Below the pieces are notes generated by a model. The model was not told the origin of the DNA. It was given only the letters and a program-made list of their open reading frames with translations, and made no database searches. Made by a program: the position numbers and the translations under genes. A stretch of 35,214 nucleotides of DNA, from the NCBI GenBank assembly GCA_027486895.1, contig JAIXOE010000018.1, forward strand, positions 1 through 35,214. The letters are read 5' to 3'. This stretch comes from Sphingomonadales bacterium. GTDB taxonomy: Bacteria > Pseudomonadota > Alphaproteobacteria > Sphingomonadales > Sphingomonadaceae. How positions within the stretch are numbered: the first letter of the stretch is position 1; the number at the start of each line of letters is the position of its first letter. Positions 17,715-25,662 of the stretch are shown piece after piece.

Positions 17715-18593
17715 TTGTTGCTGCGCTCCGGTTGGATTTTGTTCGCCGCGTTCACAGTGATGTCCAGCGGGCCTCATGCACAGCCATTGAGCGCAGCGCC
17801 CGCCCCGCCTTCAGATTCGCAACAGCCGAGTGCCCCGACGGATTTCTGGATGTCCGTGCCAGCGGTACAAGGAGGCTTGGTTGTCGGGCGTGCACCGCGC
17901 GGCGCGCGCTCCGTTACGCTTAATGGCGTTGCGCTGCCTTTGACACCTGAAGGCTTTTTCCTGATGGGATTTGACCGCGACGCCGAAAACAGTGCGAGCC
18001 TCACCGCGACATTGGCCGACGGTCGAAAACTCGATCGCTATTTGGCCGTAAAACCGGGCAGCTGGCGGATTGAAAACGTATCTGCGAACCCGACGGGAGG
18101 TGCAAAGACCACCGCCGAGTTTCAGGCGAGACGCGGCGCTGAACTCGCCCGCATAAACGCAGCCCGAGCCAAAAGCAGTCTTGGCAATGGGTGGCGACAG
18201 GAATTCATTCGCCCGGTGGCAGGCCGGATTTCAGGCCTTTTTGGCGCACAACGTATCTATAACGGGACGCCTGGCAGTTATCATAGCGGAATGGATATGG
18301 CTGCTCCAACTGGCACTACATTCGTTGCGCCTGCCGATGGCATTGTCACGCTTGCGGCCACGGATGCCTTCACGCTCGAGGGGCATTTGCTGATGATTGA
18401 TCATGGCATGGGCCTAAACAGCGCGTTTCTGCACTGCTCCGAACTTCTCGTAAAAGAAGGCGATTATGTAAAGCAGGGTCAGGTCATCGGGCGCGTTGGC
18501 GCGACAGGACGGGCAAGCGGCCCGCATCTGCATTGGGGCATGAAATGGAACAATGCGCGCGTTGATCCAAAGCTGCTGATACCCGCAATGTAA
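17715..18593 (+). CDS. M23-family metallopeptidase (LytM domain)
   Basis: 292 residues from a TTG two bases after the DUF2093 stop; the TTG retains the signal peptide (LRSGWILFAAFTVMSSGPHAQP), which the ATG at 17760 would destroy. After a Pro/Ala-rich linker and an N-terminal beta domain, the LytM domain begins around residue 165 with the zinc ligands HSGMD (His190, Asp194) and HLHWG (His271, His273). Such enzymes cut peptide cross-links of peptidoglycan or, if degenerate, activate amidases. All ligands are present, so it is probably active. It is periplasmic. Confidence 0.9.
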   Translation: MLLRSGWILFAAFTVMSSGPHAQPLSAAPAPPSDSQQPSAPTDFWMSVPAVQGGLVVGRAPRGARSVTLNGVALPLTPEGFFLMGFDRDAENSASLTATLADGRKLDRYLAVKPGSWRIENVSANPTGGAKTTAEFQARRGAELARINAARAKSSLGNGWRQEFIRPVAGRISGLFGAQRIYNGTPGSYHSGMDMAAPTGTTFVAPADGIVTLAATDAFTLEGHLLMIDHGMGLNSAFLHCSELLVKEGDYVKQGQVIGRVGATGRASGPHLHWGMKWNNARVDPKLLIPAM

Positions 18594-18600
18594 ACCGCCT

Positions 18601-20865
18601 TTACGAAGGCTTCCAGTCACTGACCGTGCTAAAAGCGGGTAGGCCTGACGGGCGCTGCTCGCCTTCTGTTGTCATGTAATAGCCAGGCGGCAAACACGCC
18701 AACGGCATACCAGCCGCAGCCATCATATAGGGCGAGATGCGCCGGTTTGTGCATAATCCACCATTGCCGTCGTTGACCAATCGCTCTTCGAAAACCAATC
18801 CTTGCTGCGATTCCATCGTTCGGACAACGGTCGATACGGCCAGCTGCCCATCGCCGAAGTCCAACACGAAATTGGTCCCCAATGGCACGTTGTAGATACC
18901 TTCAATTAAAGCGCCCGATACTGACAGATTGCGCAGTACGACCTCATAGCGGTGATTGTCATGGATTGCGCCAATCTTGCGATACATCGACAGGCGATCG
19001 CTTCGCTGGACCGCTGGGCCGGACGGTTCAATCGTCCAATCACCGGCAATGCAGCGTTCCAGAAGCACCTCGTTGCTCACTGGCTGGCTGTACACATAGC
19101 CTTGGACATGGCTCACACGAAGGCTTCGTACCAATGCGAGTTGGTCAAGCGACTCGATGCCTTCTGCGGTCGTTTCCATATCCAGCGCTTCGGCCAAAGC
19201 GACGATCGCGGCGATGATGGCGCCATTGCGTGAGCCGGGCTCCGTCGCGCCTTTGACAAAACTTTGGTCAATTTTGATTTTATCGAACGGAGCAGTTTTC
19301 AAATAGCCCAGTGACGAATAGCCGGTGCCAAAATCGTCTAGTGCAAGGCGTACGCCGATTTTCTTCAGCGCTTTGAACATGCTGTCGGTATCCGCCGATT
19401 CCTGAAGGAACACGCCTTCGGTGATTTCCAGTTCTAGCCTTGACGGCGCCAAGCCCGATGTTGCCAAGGCAGATTCAATAATTTTGGGCAGTGCCGTATT
19501 TGCGAATTGATTGGGCGACACGTTGACCGCCACTTTCATCTTACCTGGCCATTTGACAGCCTCTTCGCATGCTTTTTCCAACGCCCATTCGCCAAGCGAG
19601 CCGATGAGATTGGCTTCCTCCGCTATAGGAATGAACAGCGCCGGCGAAATGGGCCCACGTTCAGGATGGTTCCAACGCAGCAGCGCCTCAAAGCCTGTCA
19701 CCATGTTGCTGGCTGAATCCACTACGGGTTGATATGCCAACCACATTTGGCCCTTCGACAGCGCGTCGCGTAAATCTTCTTCCAAGATGCGACGGTCTTC
19801 TGCCGCCTGAAGCAAATCGCTCGAATAAAAACGGAAGCGCCCACGGCCGCCACCCTTTGCCGCATAAAGTGCGAGGTCGGCATTGCGAATAAGGTCTTCG
19901 CTGGCTTGCCCGTCAAAAGGGCTGACGGCGATACCAATTGACGCGCCAATGATGCAGCGGCTTCCATCGACTGAATAAGGATGTGACAGCATCCGAATGA
20001 TGCGGTCCGCCATTTCACCCAGAACGCCCCTGTCTTCAACGTCCTGCAAAATGATTTGAAACTCGTCACCACCAAGGCGGCTGATTTTCTCGCGATCGCC
20101 AACAGCTTTGACCAGCCGCTCTGCCACTTGCTTCAGCAAGGCGTCACCCGCGGGGTGGCCAAGCGTATCGTTAACCTGTTTAAACCGGTCAAGGTCGATG
20201 AGCATGACTGCACAAGCACGTTTTTGCAGCTTGAACGCCGACAATGTCGTTTCGAGAAGCTTGGACATCCGAAAACGATTCAGAAGGCCAGTGAGCGAGT
20301 CATAAGTCGCCAGCTTGGAATTGTCCTTCGCCGAACGGCGAAGCTTGGTGATATCCGTACCGCTACCCCGGAAACCCGCAAAATTGCCTGCGCCGTCTCG
20401 ATAGGGCTTCCCCGAAACTGACCACCAGACTTCCTCGTCATCAGTCGCCGCTTGCAATGGCAAGTCATCAAATCTCGATTGCTTGGTCAAAATGAAAGGC
20501 AGCGTCCGCTGATTTTCCTCATGCTCACTCGCACCGTGAAACAGGCTCAAAAACGGCTGCCCTAGCACGTCGGCCGGCGCCATATTTAGCAATGTCAGGA
20601 CTGGCATGCTTAGATAATTGATATTGCCATTGGCGTCAGTTGACCAAAACCAACCGCGCCCACTTGACTCGAAATTGCGCAGAAGCAGAACGGCTTCCTT
20701 CGGTGACCCAATCGGCAGGGTGCTCTCGACAGGCTCATTGTTCTTATTCGACGTCCATCGATCAAGAAAACGACGTGTTCCGCCCGCTGGCGAAGCACTT
20801 TCACCTGATTCTTTATCTGACAAATATCTGGCAGCCATATCAAAAGCTTCTTTCTGGTCCGTCAC
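18601..20865 (-). CDS. PAS-GGDEF-EAL-PilZ cyclic-di-GMP signalling protein
   Basis: 754 residues from a GTG at 20865 (ATG at 20838 is the alternative). Order: PAS sensor (about 60-175, GWFWSTDANGNINYLS), GGDEF cyclase (265-269 RLGGDEFQIIL), EAL phosphodiesterase (393-395 FEALLRW, with DDFGTGYSSLGYLK and KIDQSFVKG) and a C-terminal PilZ-like segment (NxSxxG at Asn646, NLSVSGALIEG; the RxxxR half is degenerate). Both catalytic motifs look intact; the cyclase inhibitory RxxD site is not seen. No membrane segments are present, so it is cytoplasmic. Whether it makes or breaks cyclic-di-GMP cannot be said; the PilZ part suggests product feedback. Confidence 0.92.
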   Translation of the reverse strand: MTDQKEAFDMAARYLSDKESGESASPAGGTRRFLDRWTSNKNNEPVESTLPIGSPKEAVLLLRNFESSGRGWFWSTDANGNINYLSMPVLTLLNMAPADVLGQPFLSLFHGASEHEENQRTLPFILTKQSRFDDLPLQAATDDEEVWWSVSGKPYRDGAGNFAGFRGSGTDITKLRRSAKDNSKLATYDSLTGLLNRFRMSKLLETTLSAFKLQKRACAVMLIDLDRFKQVNDTLGHPAGDALLKQVAERLVKAVGDREKISRLGGDEFQIILQDVEDRGVLGEMADRIIRMLSHPYSVDGSRCIIGASIGIAVSPFDGQASEDLIRNADLALYAAKGGGRGRFRFYSSDLLQAAEDRRILEEDLRDALSKGQMWLAYQPVVDSASNMVTGFEALLRWNHPERGPISPALFIPIAEEANLIGSLGEWALEKACEEAVKWPGKMKVAVNVSPNQFANTALPKIIESALATSGLAPSRLELEITEGVFLQESADTDSMFKALKKIGVRLALDDFGTGYSSLGYLKTAPFDKIKIDQSFVKGATEPGSRNGAIIAAIVALAEALDMETTAEGIESLDQLALVRSLRVSHVQGYVYSQPVSNEVLLERCIAGDWTIEPSGPAVQRSDRLSMYRKIGAIHDNHRYEVVLRNLSVSGALIEGIYNVPLGTNFVLDFGDGQLAVSTVVRTMESQQGLVFEERLVNDGNGGLCTNRRISPYMMAAAGMPLACLPPGYYMTTEGEQRPSGLPAFSTVSDWKPS

Positions 20866-21010
20866 AACACTATCCTATTGGTCTTGCAGAAAGGTAAAGA
20901 CACAAGAAACGCTTGTTTATGAACGACTTGGAGAGCCTTAGATGTCGTTAGAGTATAAACTGCGCGTTTTACTTCGATAACAGCATCACACCGCTTTGCG
21001 TCAAAGCGTT

Positions 21011-21035
21011 GGAACTATTGACGGTAATGGACATT
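21011..21035 (+). promoter_or_regulatory. EcfG-like promoter of the response regulator (one mismatch)
   Basis: GGAAC at 21011-21015, a 16-base spacer, then CATT at 21032-21035, against the EcfG consensus GGAAC-N16-CGTT. The ATG lies 35 bases downstream of the -10. The single mismatch in the -10 makes this moderate evidence only. Confidence 0.45.
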
Positions 21036-21070
21036 TTTATAGATTATGGACAACCGGCAAAGTGAAGCGA

Positions 21071-21520
21071 ATGGGTAAGAGAATTCTCATTGTTGAAGAC
21101 GAATTTCTGGTGGCTTTGAACTTGCGCCAATCTTTGTCGGCGCTTGGTTTTGAAACATTGGGGATTGCGCCAGACGCGCCAACAGCGTTTCAATTTGCTA
21201 GCGCAAAGCCGGATATCGCTCTGGTTGACGTAAACTTACGTGACGGCGAGACGGGACCACATATTGGACACAGGCTTGCCAATGAATATGGCGCGGTGGT
21301 TTTGTTCCTGACTGCCAATCCAGCGCAACTCGGCGATGGTGTTGCCGGCACGGTCGGTTGCCTGTGTAAACCCGTTGATCATGAAGAAGTACAAAATGCT
21401 TTGAATTTCCTCGTTACTTATCAAGATAATCCAAGTGCTACGCCTCCATCTTCCTTACGTATCTTCGGGAACGACAATCAATCCGGTAACTCAGCCAATG
21501 AAATACATCGTGACGGCTAG
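21071..21520 (+). CDS. Single-domain response regulator
   Basis: 149 residues from ATG 21071 (an earlier in-frame ATG at 20996 lacks family similarity). A CheY-like receiver only: acidic pocket VEDE, phosphoacceptor Asp53 in LVDVNLRDG, conserved Thr in FLTANPAQ, Lys in CLCKPVDHEEV. There is no output domain. Receivers of this LTANP-type often pass phosphate between HWE/HisKA_2 kinases and PhyR. The facing HWE kinase gene ends one base after this stop, so the pair is convergent, and it may act on or be phosphorylated by that kinase; this is inference. A possible EcfG promoter lies upstream. Confidence 0.9.
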   Translation: MGKRILIVEDEFLVALNLRQSLSALGFETLGIAPDAPTAFQFASAKPDIALVDVNLRDGETGPHIGHRLANEYGAVVLFLTANPAQLGDGVAGTVGCLCKPVDHEEVQNALNFLVTYQDNPSATPPSSLRIFGNDNQSGNSANEIHRDG

Positions 21521-21521
21521 C

Positions 21522-22973
21522 TCATAAATGTGCCGCAGGGACAGTCATGATCACTTGAAGTCCCGCATTGCTCCAGACACGTTCAATAGCACCCCCAAGC
21601 TGGCTGGTGATGCCGATTTCAGAAAGCTGCGTGCCAAAACCCGTTCTTTCAGGAACCGACGCCACTTCGGGACCGCCCAATTCTGTCCAGTTAATGATCA
21701 CCTGTTCCGACTGCAGTTCAGTGACGATATGCACCTCACCCGCCGATTTTGCCAACGCACCATATTTCACCGCGTTTGTTGCCAGCTCGTGGATCACCAA
21801 CGCAAGCGGCGTAGCACTGCGTTCACTGACGGAGACATCAGTCCCGCTGATATGGCATCGGACCTTGCCATCCATTTCATAAGGCATCAGAATTTCATTA
21901 ATCAAACCGTGCAAATTGGTGAAACCATGGCCGGGGTCAGAATATGCACTGTGCGGCCGCGCAAAATTATGTGCCCGGCCCAACGCAGAAATCCGGCCAG
22001 CAAGTTGCTTTGCGAACTTTGCTGACGGCGCATCCTTTGGTGTAGAAAGGCCGATGAGCCCGGCAACGACTGCAAAGATATTTTTGATGCGGTGGCTGAG
22101 CTCCCGGCTCATCAACTCCGTGCGTTCAGCGACCAATTTGCTTTCGTGAATATCCGTGCACGTTCCAATCCAGCGCAATATCTGCCCCTTGTCATCACGC
22201 ACAGGCAATGCCCGGCCTAAGGTCCAGCGATACTCGCCGCTATGGTGACGCAGCCTATATTCAATTTCATAATCTTCACCAGTCGCCAGAGCATGCCGCC
22301 ATTTTGCAAACGCATCTTTGCGGTCATCTGGATGAAACACATCGTTCCACCCATCACCATCGGTTGAGCCATATGGCATCCCAGTAAATTCATACCACCG
22401 GGCGTTGTAATAATCGTGCGCGCCATCCGGCTGCGTTGACCACACCATCTGCGGAAGTGCGTCAGTTAGGGCTTTGAATTTGGCTTCGCTTACCAACAGC
22501 GCTTCTTTGGCGCTCAGTCCGCTTTGATATTCGGAATTGGTGCCAATCCAGCGCACCACTTCATTATCTTGGCCAAGTACAGGCACAATTCGTGTCAAAA
22601 ACTGGCGAAAAACCCCATCTGCCCCGCGCAGCGGAAAGACCATTTCAAAGGCCTGACCGTCTGCGATCGACCTTTTCCATTTTTCCAGAACATGAGACAA
22701 CTCAAGCGGATCATGGACGCTTTGCCAGCCCCAGCCTTCCATGGACTTAGGCGTCGACCCGCAGTAATCGTGCCAGCGCCGGTTGTACCAATATATGTAA
22801 CCGTCGGCCCGTGCCATCCAGCAAAGCGCAGGAATATTATCCGCCAGCAAACGAAAATCCTCGTCGCTTGGCTGAACCGCCTTATCCGATGACAGTATAT
22901 GCGGTACGACGCTTGGCGTTCGCCAATATTCATGCTCCGCTTCCGCTATCAGTTTTGGCCATTTATAAATCAT
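21522..22973 (-). CDS. PAS-containing HWE-family sensor histidine kinase
   Basis: 483 residues from ATG 22973; an ATG at 23171 would add 66 unrelated residues. PAS/PAC sensor units are seen at about 35-155 (LLADNIPALCWMARADGYIYWYNRRWHDYCG) and 160-280 (LTDALPQMVWSTQPDGAHDYYNARWYEFTG, then HSGEYRWTLGRALPVRD). The HWE phosphoacceptor is His294 in ELSHRIKNIFAVVAGLIGL, with LVIHELATNAVKYGAL (N box) and WTELGGP (Trp429), the defining W-x-E. It is cytoplasmic, with no membrane helix. PAS-HWE kinases of sphingomonads feed PhyR; its ligand (light, oxygen or redox) is unknown. Confidence 0.9.
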   Translation of the reverse strand: MIYKWPKLIAEAEHEYWRTPSVVPHILSSDKAVQPSDEDFRLLADNIPALCWMARADGYIYWYNRRWHDYCGSTPKSMEGWGWQSVHDPLELSHVLEKWKRSIADGQAFEMVFPLRGADGVFRQFLTRIVPVLGQDNEVVRWIGTNSEYQSGLSAKEALLVSEAKFKALTDALPQMVWSTQPDGAHDYYNARWYEFTGMPYGSTDGDGWNDVFHPDDRKDAFAKWRHALATGEDYEIEYRLRHHSGEYRWTLGRALPVRDDKGQILRWIGTCTDIHESKLVAERTELMSRELSHRIKNIFAVVAGLIGLSTPKDAPSAKFAKQLAGRISALGRAHNFARPHSAYSDPGHGFTNLHGLINEILMPYEMDGKVRCHISGTDVSVSERSATPLALVIHELATNAVKYGALAKSAGEVHIVTELQSEQVIINWTELGGPEVASVPERTGFGTQLSEIGITSQLGGAIERVWSNAGLQVIMTVPAAHL

Positions 22974-23111
22974 GCGTGTGTCTGTTCTTTCAGATGCCGT
23001 CCGGATTATTGAAAAATACCCGGGGCAGGTTCCATTGTTATGACAGATACGCTGCCCATATTGATATGCCGCAGGTATATTCGCAACTTTGGCATTTCGG
23101 AGGGCTGAACG

Positions 23112-23136
23112 GAAACAAACAACGGGGCCAAGCGTT
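23112..23136 (+). promoter_or_regulatory. EcfG-like promoter of the PA2169-family gene
   Basis: GAAAC at 23112-23116, a 16-base spacer and CGTT at 23133-23136 match the EcfG consensus GGAAC-N16-CGTT with one mismatch. The ribosome-binding site AGGAGA follows at 23157-23162 and the ATG at 23170. Confidence 0.55.
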
Positions 23137-23169
23137 CTTCTTTCGCAACAACCTACAGGAGACGTCATC

Positions 23170-23625
23170 ATGGAACCCCGACATCACGAAATCGAAACAG
23201 TAAACGAACTCATCAAAACAACAATCGACAGCGTAGATGGATATCGCTCCGCTGCCGAAGACGCAGACAGCAACCAATTTCAGTCGATCTTTTTTGAACG
23301 CGCCAATGAACGGCAACAAGTCGCTGAACAATTGCGCGATCATGTACGCAGCCTGGGTGGCGATCCCGAAGATGACGGCTCACTTGCCGCGGGCGCACAC
23401 CGCATGTTTATGAATTTGCGCGATGCGATAACTGGCTCAGATGATCAGGCCATCATTGCCGAAGTCGAGCGTGGCGAAGATTACATCAAGGCCAAGTTCG
23501 AAAAAGCTTTGGAAGATGGCAATCTTGGCACTGAAACACGCACAATAATTAGCCAATGCTATGACTCGGTAAAGTCGGGGCATGACCAGATGCGTGATTT
23601 AAAGCACGGCATGAGCGCAAGCTAA
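23170..23625 (+). CDS. PA2169-family four-helix-bundle protein (DUF2383)
   Basis: 151 residues, start fixed by AGGAGA eight bases before ATG 23170. It is made of amphipathic helices with HHEIETVNELIKTTIDSVDGYRSAAEDA at the N-terminus and FERANERQQVAEQLRDHVRSLGGDPEDDGSLAAGAHRMFMNLRDAITG in the middle, the DUF2383/PA2169 pattern (ferritin-like four-helix bundle). These proteins accumulate under general stress in several bacteria; no catalysis is known. A strong hairpin terminator follows. The promoter matches EcfG, so membership in the stress regulon is likely. Confidence 0.9.
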   Translation: MEPRHHEIETVNELIKTTIDSVDGYRSAAEDADSNQFQSIFFERANERQQVAEQLRDHVRSLGGDPEDDGSLAAGAHRMFMNLRDAITGSDDQAIIAEVERGEDYIKAKFEKALEDGNLGTETRTIISQCYDSVKSGHDQMRDLKHGMSAS

Positions 23626-23651
23626 GCAAATCATCTGGTCGCACAATATAG

Positions 23652-23690
23652 AAACCCCGTCGGACAGTGGTTCCGGCGGGGTTTTGTTTT
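23652..23690 (+). terminator. Rho-independent terminator after the PA2169-family gene
   Basis: A 13-base stem (23652-23664 with 23672-23684, one G-T wobble) with a seven-base loop, followed by TTTTGTTTT. It stops plus-strand transcription from 23170-23625. Confidence 0.88.
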
Positions 23691-23704
23691 GCGAGACGAA
23701 CGCA

Positions 23705-23739
23705 CAAAGAAAAACACCCCAGCACTGGGCCGGGGTGTT
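23705..23739 (-). terminator. Rho-independent terminator after phyR
   Basis: Stem AACACCCC at 23713-23720 with GGGGTGTT at 23732-23739. On the minus strand the hairpin is followed by a T-rich run (TTTTT, C, TTT), so it terminates phyR, whose stop lies about 120 bases upstream. Confidence 0.8.
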
Positions 23740-23860
23740 CAGGGCGCTGGTCTAGGGGGGGAGGGCGACCAGCTGGGTAAACTATTTTTCACAAGCCTAA
23801 GCGCGTGATTATCTCGTTCAGATCAGGCAAACACTGCCCCACACATTTTGTTCCCGAAAA

Positions 23861-24643
23861 TTATGCTGCTTCGGAATTAATGTCGATGTCGCGATGCATC
23901 AGCAGCGCCTGGCCAATGGTTGCGATGACTGTTTCGGGTTCAAATGGCTTTGTAATCAAATATGTAGGCTCAGGACGCTCGCCAGTGAGAAGCCTTTCCG
24001 GGAACGCAGTAATGAAGATTACGGGCACGGTCTGCTCTGCCAGAATATCCTTTACGGCATCGATTCCGCTTGAGCCGTCCGCAAGGCTGATATCGGCCAA
24101 AACCAATTCAGGCCGTTCGTCACGCGCTTTTGCAACCGCTTCGGCACGGGTCCGGACAATTGCGATCGCTTCATGTCCCAGATTTTCAACGATCTGTTTG
24201 ATATGCAATGCAATGATCGATTCATCTTCAATGATGAGTACCCGCGCAGTAAGCGCATCTTCGATAGCACTTCGGGCAGCAACAACATGGATATGTACGT
24301 CGGATTGCGAAATGCCCAATATCTTGGCAACTTCATCCTCTTTAAATCCCTCGACCGTCGACAGAAGCAGGCTCTGCCGTCGCTTCACGGGGAATTCCGC
24401 AATCACCCCGCTGCGCCCGCGCGATTCCAGCGGCGCGATCATGTCGCTGTTCCAAATCCGGTGAAATGTTCTGAATAATTCAGTTTTCACGGGTGCCGTT
24501 TCATCCCACTCTTCGGGCGCTTCCAGCAACGCTTCGAGTGTTTCGCGGACTGCTGCATCCCCCAATGTCTGGGATCCCGTCAGGGCACGTGCGTAACGTC
24601 GTAGGTATGGCAATTGTGTTGCCAGCTGCTGCCTAAATGACAT
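23861..24643 (-). CDS. phyR: PhyR, response regulator and anti-anti-sigma factor
   Basis: 260 residues. The N-terminal 130 mimic an ECF sigma factor (LATQLPYLRRYARALTGSQTLGDAAVRETLEALLE, then a sigma-4-like SRGRSGVIAEFPVKRRQSLLL). The C-terminal receiver has acidic IIEDESIIAL, phosphoacceptor Asp184 in LADISLADGSSGID, ITAFPERLL and TKPFEP. When phosphorylated the sigma-like part binds NepR and frees EcfG, switching on the general stress response. It is divergent from nepR-ecfG, as in most alphaproteobacteria, and its terminator is clear. ATG 24643 is the only sensible start. Confidence 0.97.
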   Translation of the reverse strand: MSFRQQLATQLPYLRRYARALTGSQTLGDAAVRETLEALLEAPEEWDETAPVKTELFRTFHRIWNSDMIAPLESRGRSGVIAEFPVKRRQSLLLSTVEGFKEDEVAKILGISQSDVHIHVVAARSAIEDALTARVLIIEDESIIALHIKQIVENLGHEAIAIVRTRAEAVAKARDERPELVLADISLADGSSGIDAVKDILAEQTVPVIFITAFPERLLTGERPEPTYLITKPFEPETVIATIGQALLMHRDIDINSEAA

Positions 24644-24670
24644 GATTACTCCCTTTGTTATCCACTGCTA

Positions 24671-24695
24671 TACGTTTGAAACGCTTTTTTGTTCC
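24671..24695 (-). promoter_or_regulatory. EcfG-like promoter of phyR
   Basis: On the minus strand GGAAC (complement of 24691-24695), 16 bases, then CGTA (24671-24674), three of four -10 bases matching CGTT. It lies 28 bases above the phyR ATG and implies autoregulation through EcfG. Confidence 0.5.
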
Positions 24696-24702
24696 CGATG
24701 AT

Positions 24703-24726
24703 GGAACATTATCCCGCGTCGCGGCT
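24703..24726 (+). promoter_or_regulatory. Possible EcfG -35 element for nepR-ecfG
   Basis: GGAAC at 24703-24707 forms an inverted pair with the phyR -35 box (GTTCC at 24691-24695, seven bases between). The -10 region after 16 bases reads GCTT, only a partial match to CGTT, so this is tentative. Confidence 0.35.
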
Positions 24727-24855
24727 TAACGGCATATGAAAATGCATCAGTTTCAGCCAAAATCATGGTATTAAACCATGGGAAATCTTTCAGATGATGG
24801 TCACCCGGAAACGGCAAGATTTCCAGATGCAAAACGCACCTGGGAGGGTCAATTA

Positions 24856-25044
24856 GTGGGAAGTGGTAAAGGCAAAGAACGATTTAACGCGATCGGTGAC
24901 GAAATGAGTTCCGAATTTGACCCTTTAACCGCAGCCTTGCGGCAAATGCACGACAGCGTGGCGAACGAGCCTATTCCTGACGATTTTCTAGATTTGCTCG
25001 ACATGATCGATGCAAAAATGGCCGCGTCTAAGAAGTTCGAATGA
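24856..25044 (+). CDS. nepR: NepR anti-sigma factor
   Basis: 62 residues from a GTG at 24856, chosen because GGGAGG at 24842-24847 stands eight bases before it and the length matches known NepR. The ATG at 24778 gives an 88-residue form with a poorly matched extension. The core ALRQMHDSVANEPIPDDFLDLLDMID is the diagnostic NepR helix pair that binds EcfG, or phosphorylated PhyR. It holds EcfG inactive in unstressed cells. Its last codons overlap the ecfG start (ATGA, 25041-25044), giving coupled synthesis of sigma and anti-sigma. Confidence 0.93.
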   Translation: MGSGKGKERFNAIGDEMSSEFDPLTAALRQMHDSVANEPIPDDFLDLLDMIDAKMAASKKFE

Positions 25045-25661
25045 GCAGCACCGCGATGGAGCCGATCCCAAAACCCGAAAAGTCGGATGCGTCCGCCGAC
25101 TTTCGCGCCCAAATGGTCGCGCTTATCCCTTCACTGCGTGCGTTTGCGCGCGGCTTGTGCGGAAATCGCGAGCTTGCCGACGACCTTGCTCAAGAAGCCA
25201 TGATGCGGGCTTGGGCTGCGCATGAAAGCTTCACACCAGGCACCAACTTTCGCGCTTGGATGTTCATGATCCTGCGCAACCAGTTTTATACGACCATGCG
25301 CAAAAACGCACGCATGACAAGTTGGGATCCGGAGGCAGCAGAGCGGCTGTTGGTCGAGGCCCCGCCGCAACAGCACCATATCCATATGAGCGATGTTGAA
25401 AAGGCGCTGCAGAAACTGCCCGCCGAACAGCGCGAAATCCTGATGATCGTCGGTGCAGGTGGTGCGAGCTATGAAGAGGCCGCTGAAATCACTGGTTGCG
25501 CCATTGGCACCGTAAAAAGCCGGCTTGCACGTGGCCGCGTTGCTTTGGCGGCGCTTATCAATGGGCCTGATGAACCACTACGCGTCAAAGCTCCCGCACG
25601 CAAACGCGCAACTGAAACTGCAGAAAATATCGCTCATCCAAAGCCAAGCATATTACCATAA
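25041..25661 (+). CDS. ecfG: ECF sigma factor EcfG (general stress response)
   Basis: 206 residues. Sigma region 2 ([36 protein letters not shown], then [25 protein letters not shown]) and region 4 ([47 protein letters not shown]) are typical of group ECF15. It recruits RNA polymerase to promoters of the form GGAAC-N16/17-GTT. It is overlapped by nepR upstream and followed, one base after its stop, by a sensor kinase. Several such promoters occur within 9 kb. The 36-residue basic tail after region 4 is normal. Confidence 0.96.
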   Translation: MSSTAMEPIPKPEKSDASADFRAQMVALIPSLRAFARGLCGNRELADDLAQEAMMRAWAAHESFTPGTNFRAWMFMILRNQFYTTMRKNARMTSWDPEAAERLLVEAPPQQHHIHMSDVEKALQKLPAEQREILMIVGAGGASYEEAAEITGCAIGTVKSRLARGRVALAALINGPDEPLRVKAPARKRATETAENIAHPKPSILP

Positions 25662-25662
25662 A

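Noticed and set aside
23029-23033. GGAAC on the minus strand before the HWE kinase
   Set aside because: No GTT-like -10 occurs 16-17 bases downstream, so I do not call an EcfG promoter for this kinase.
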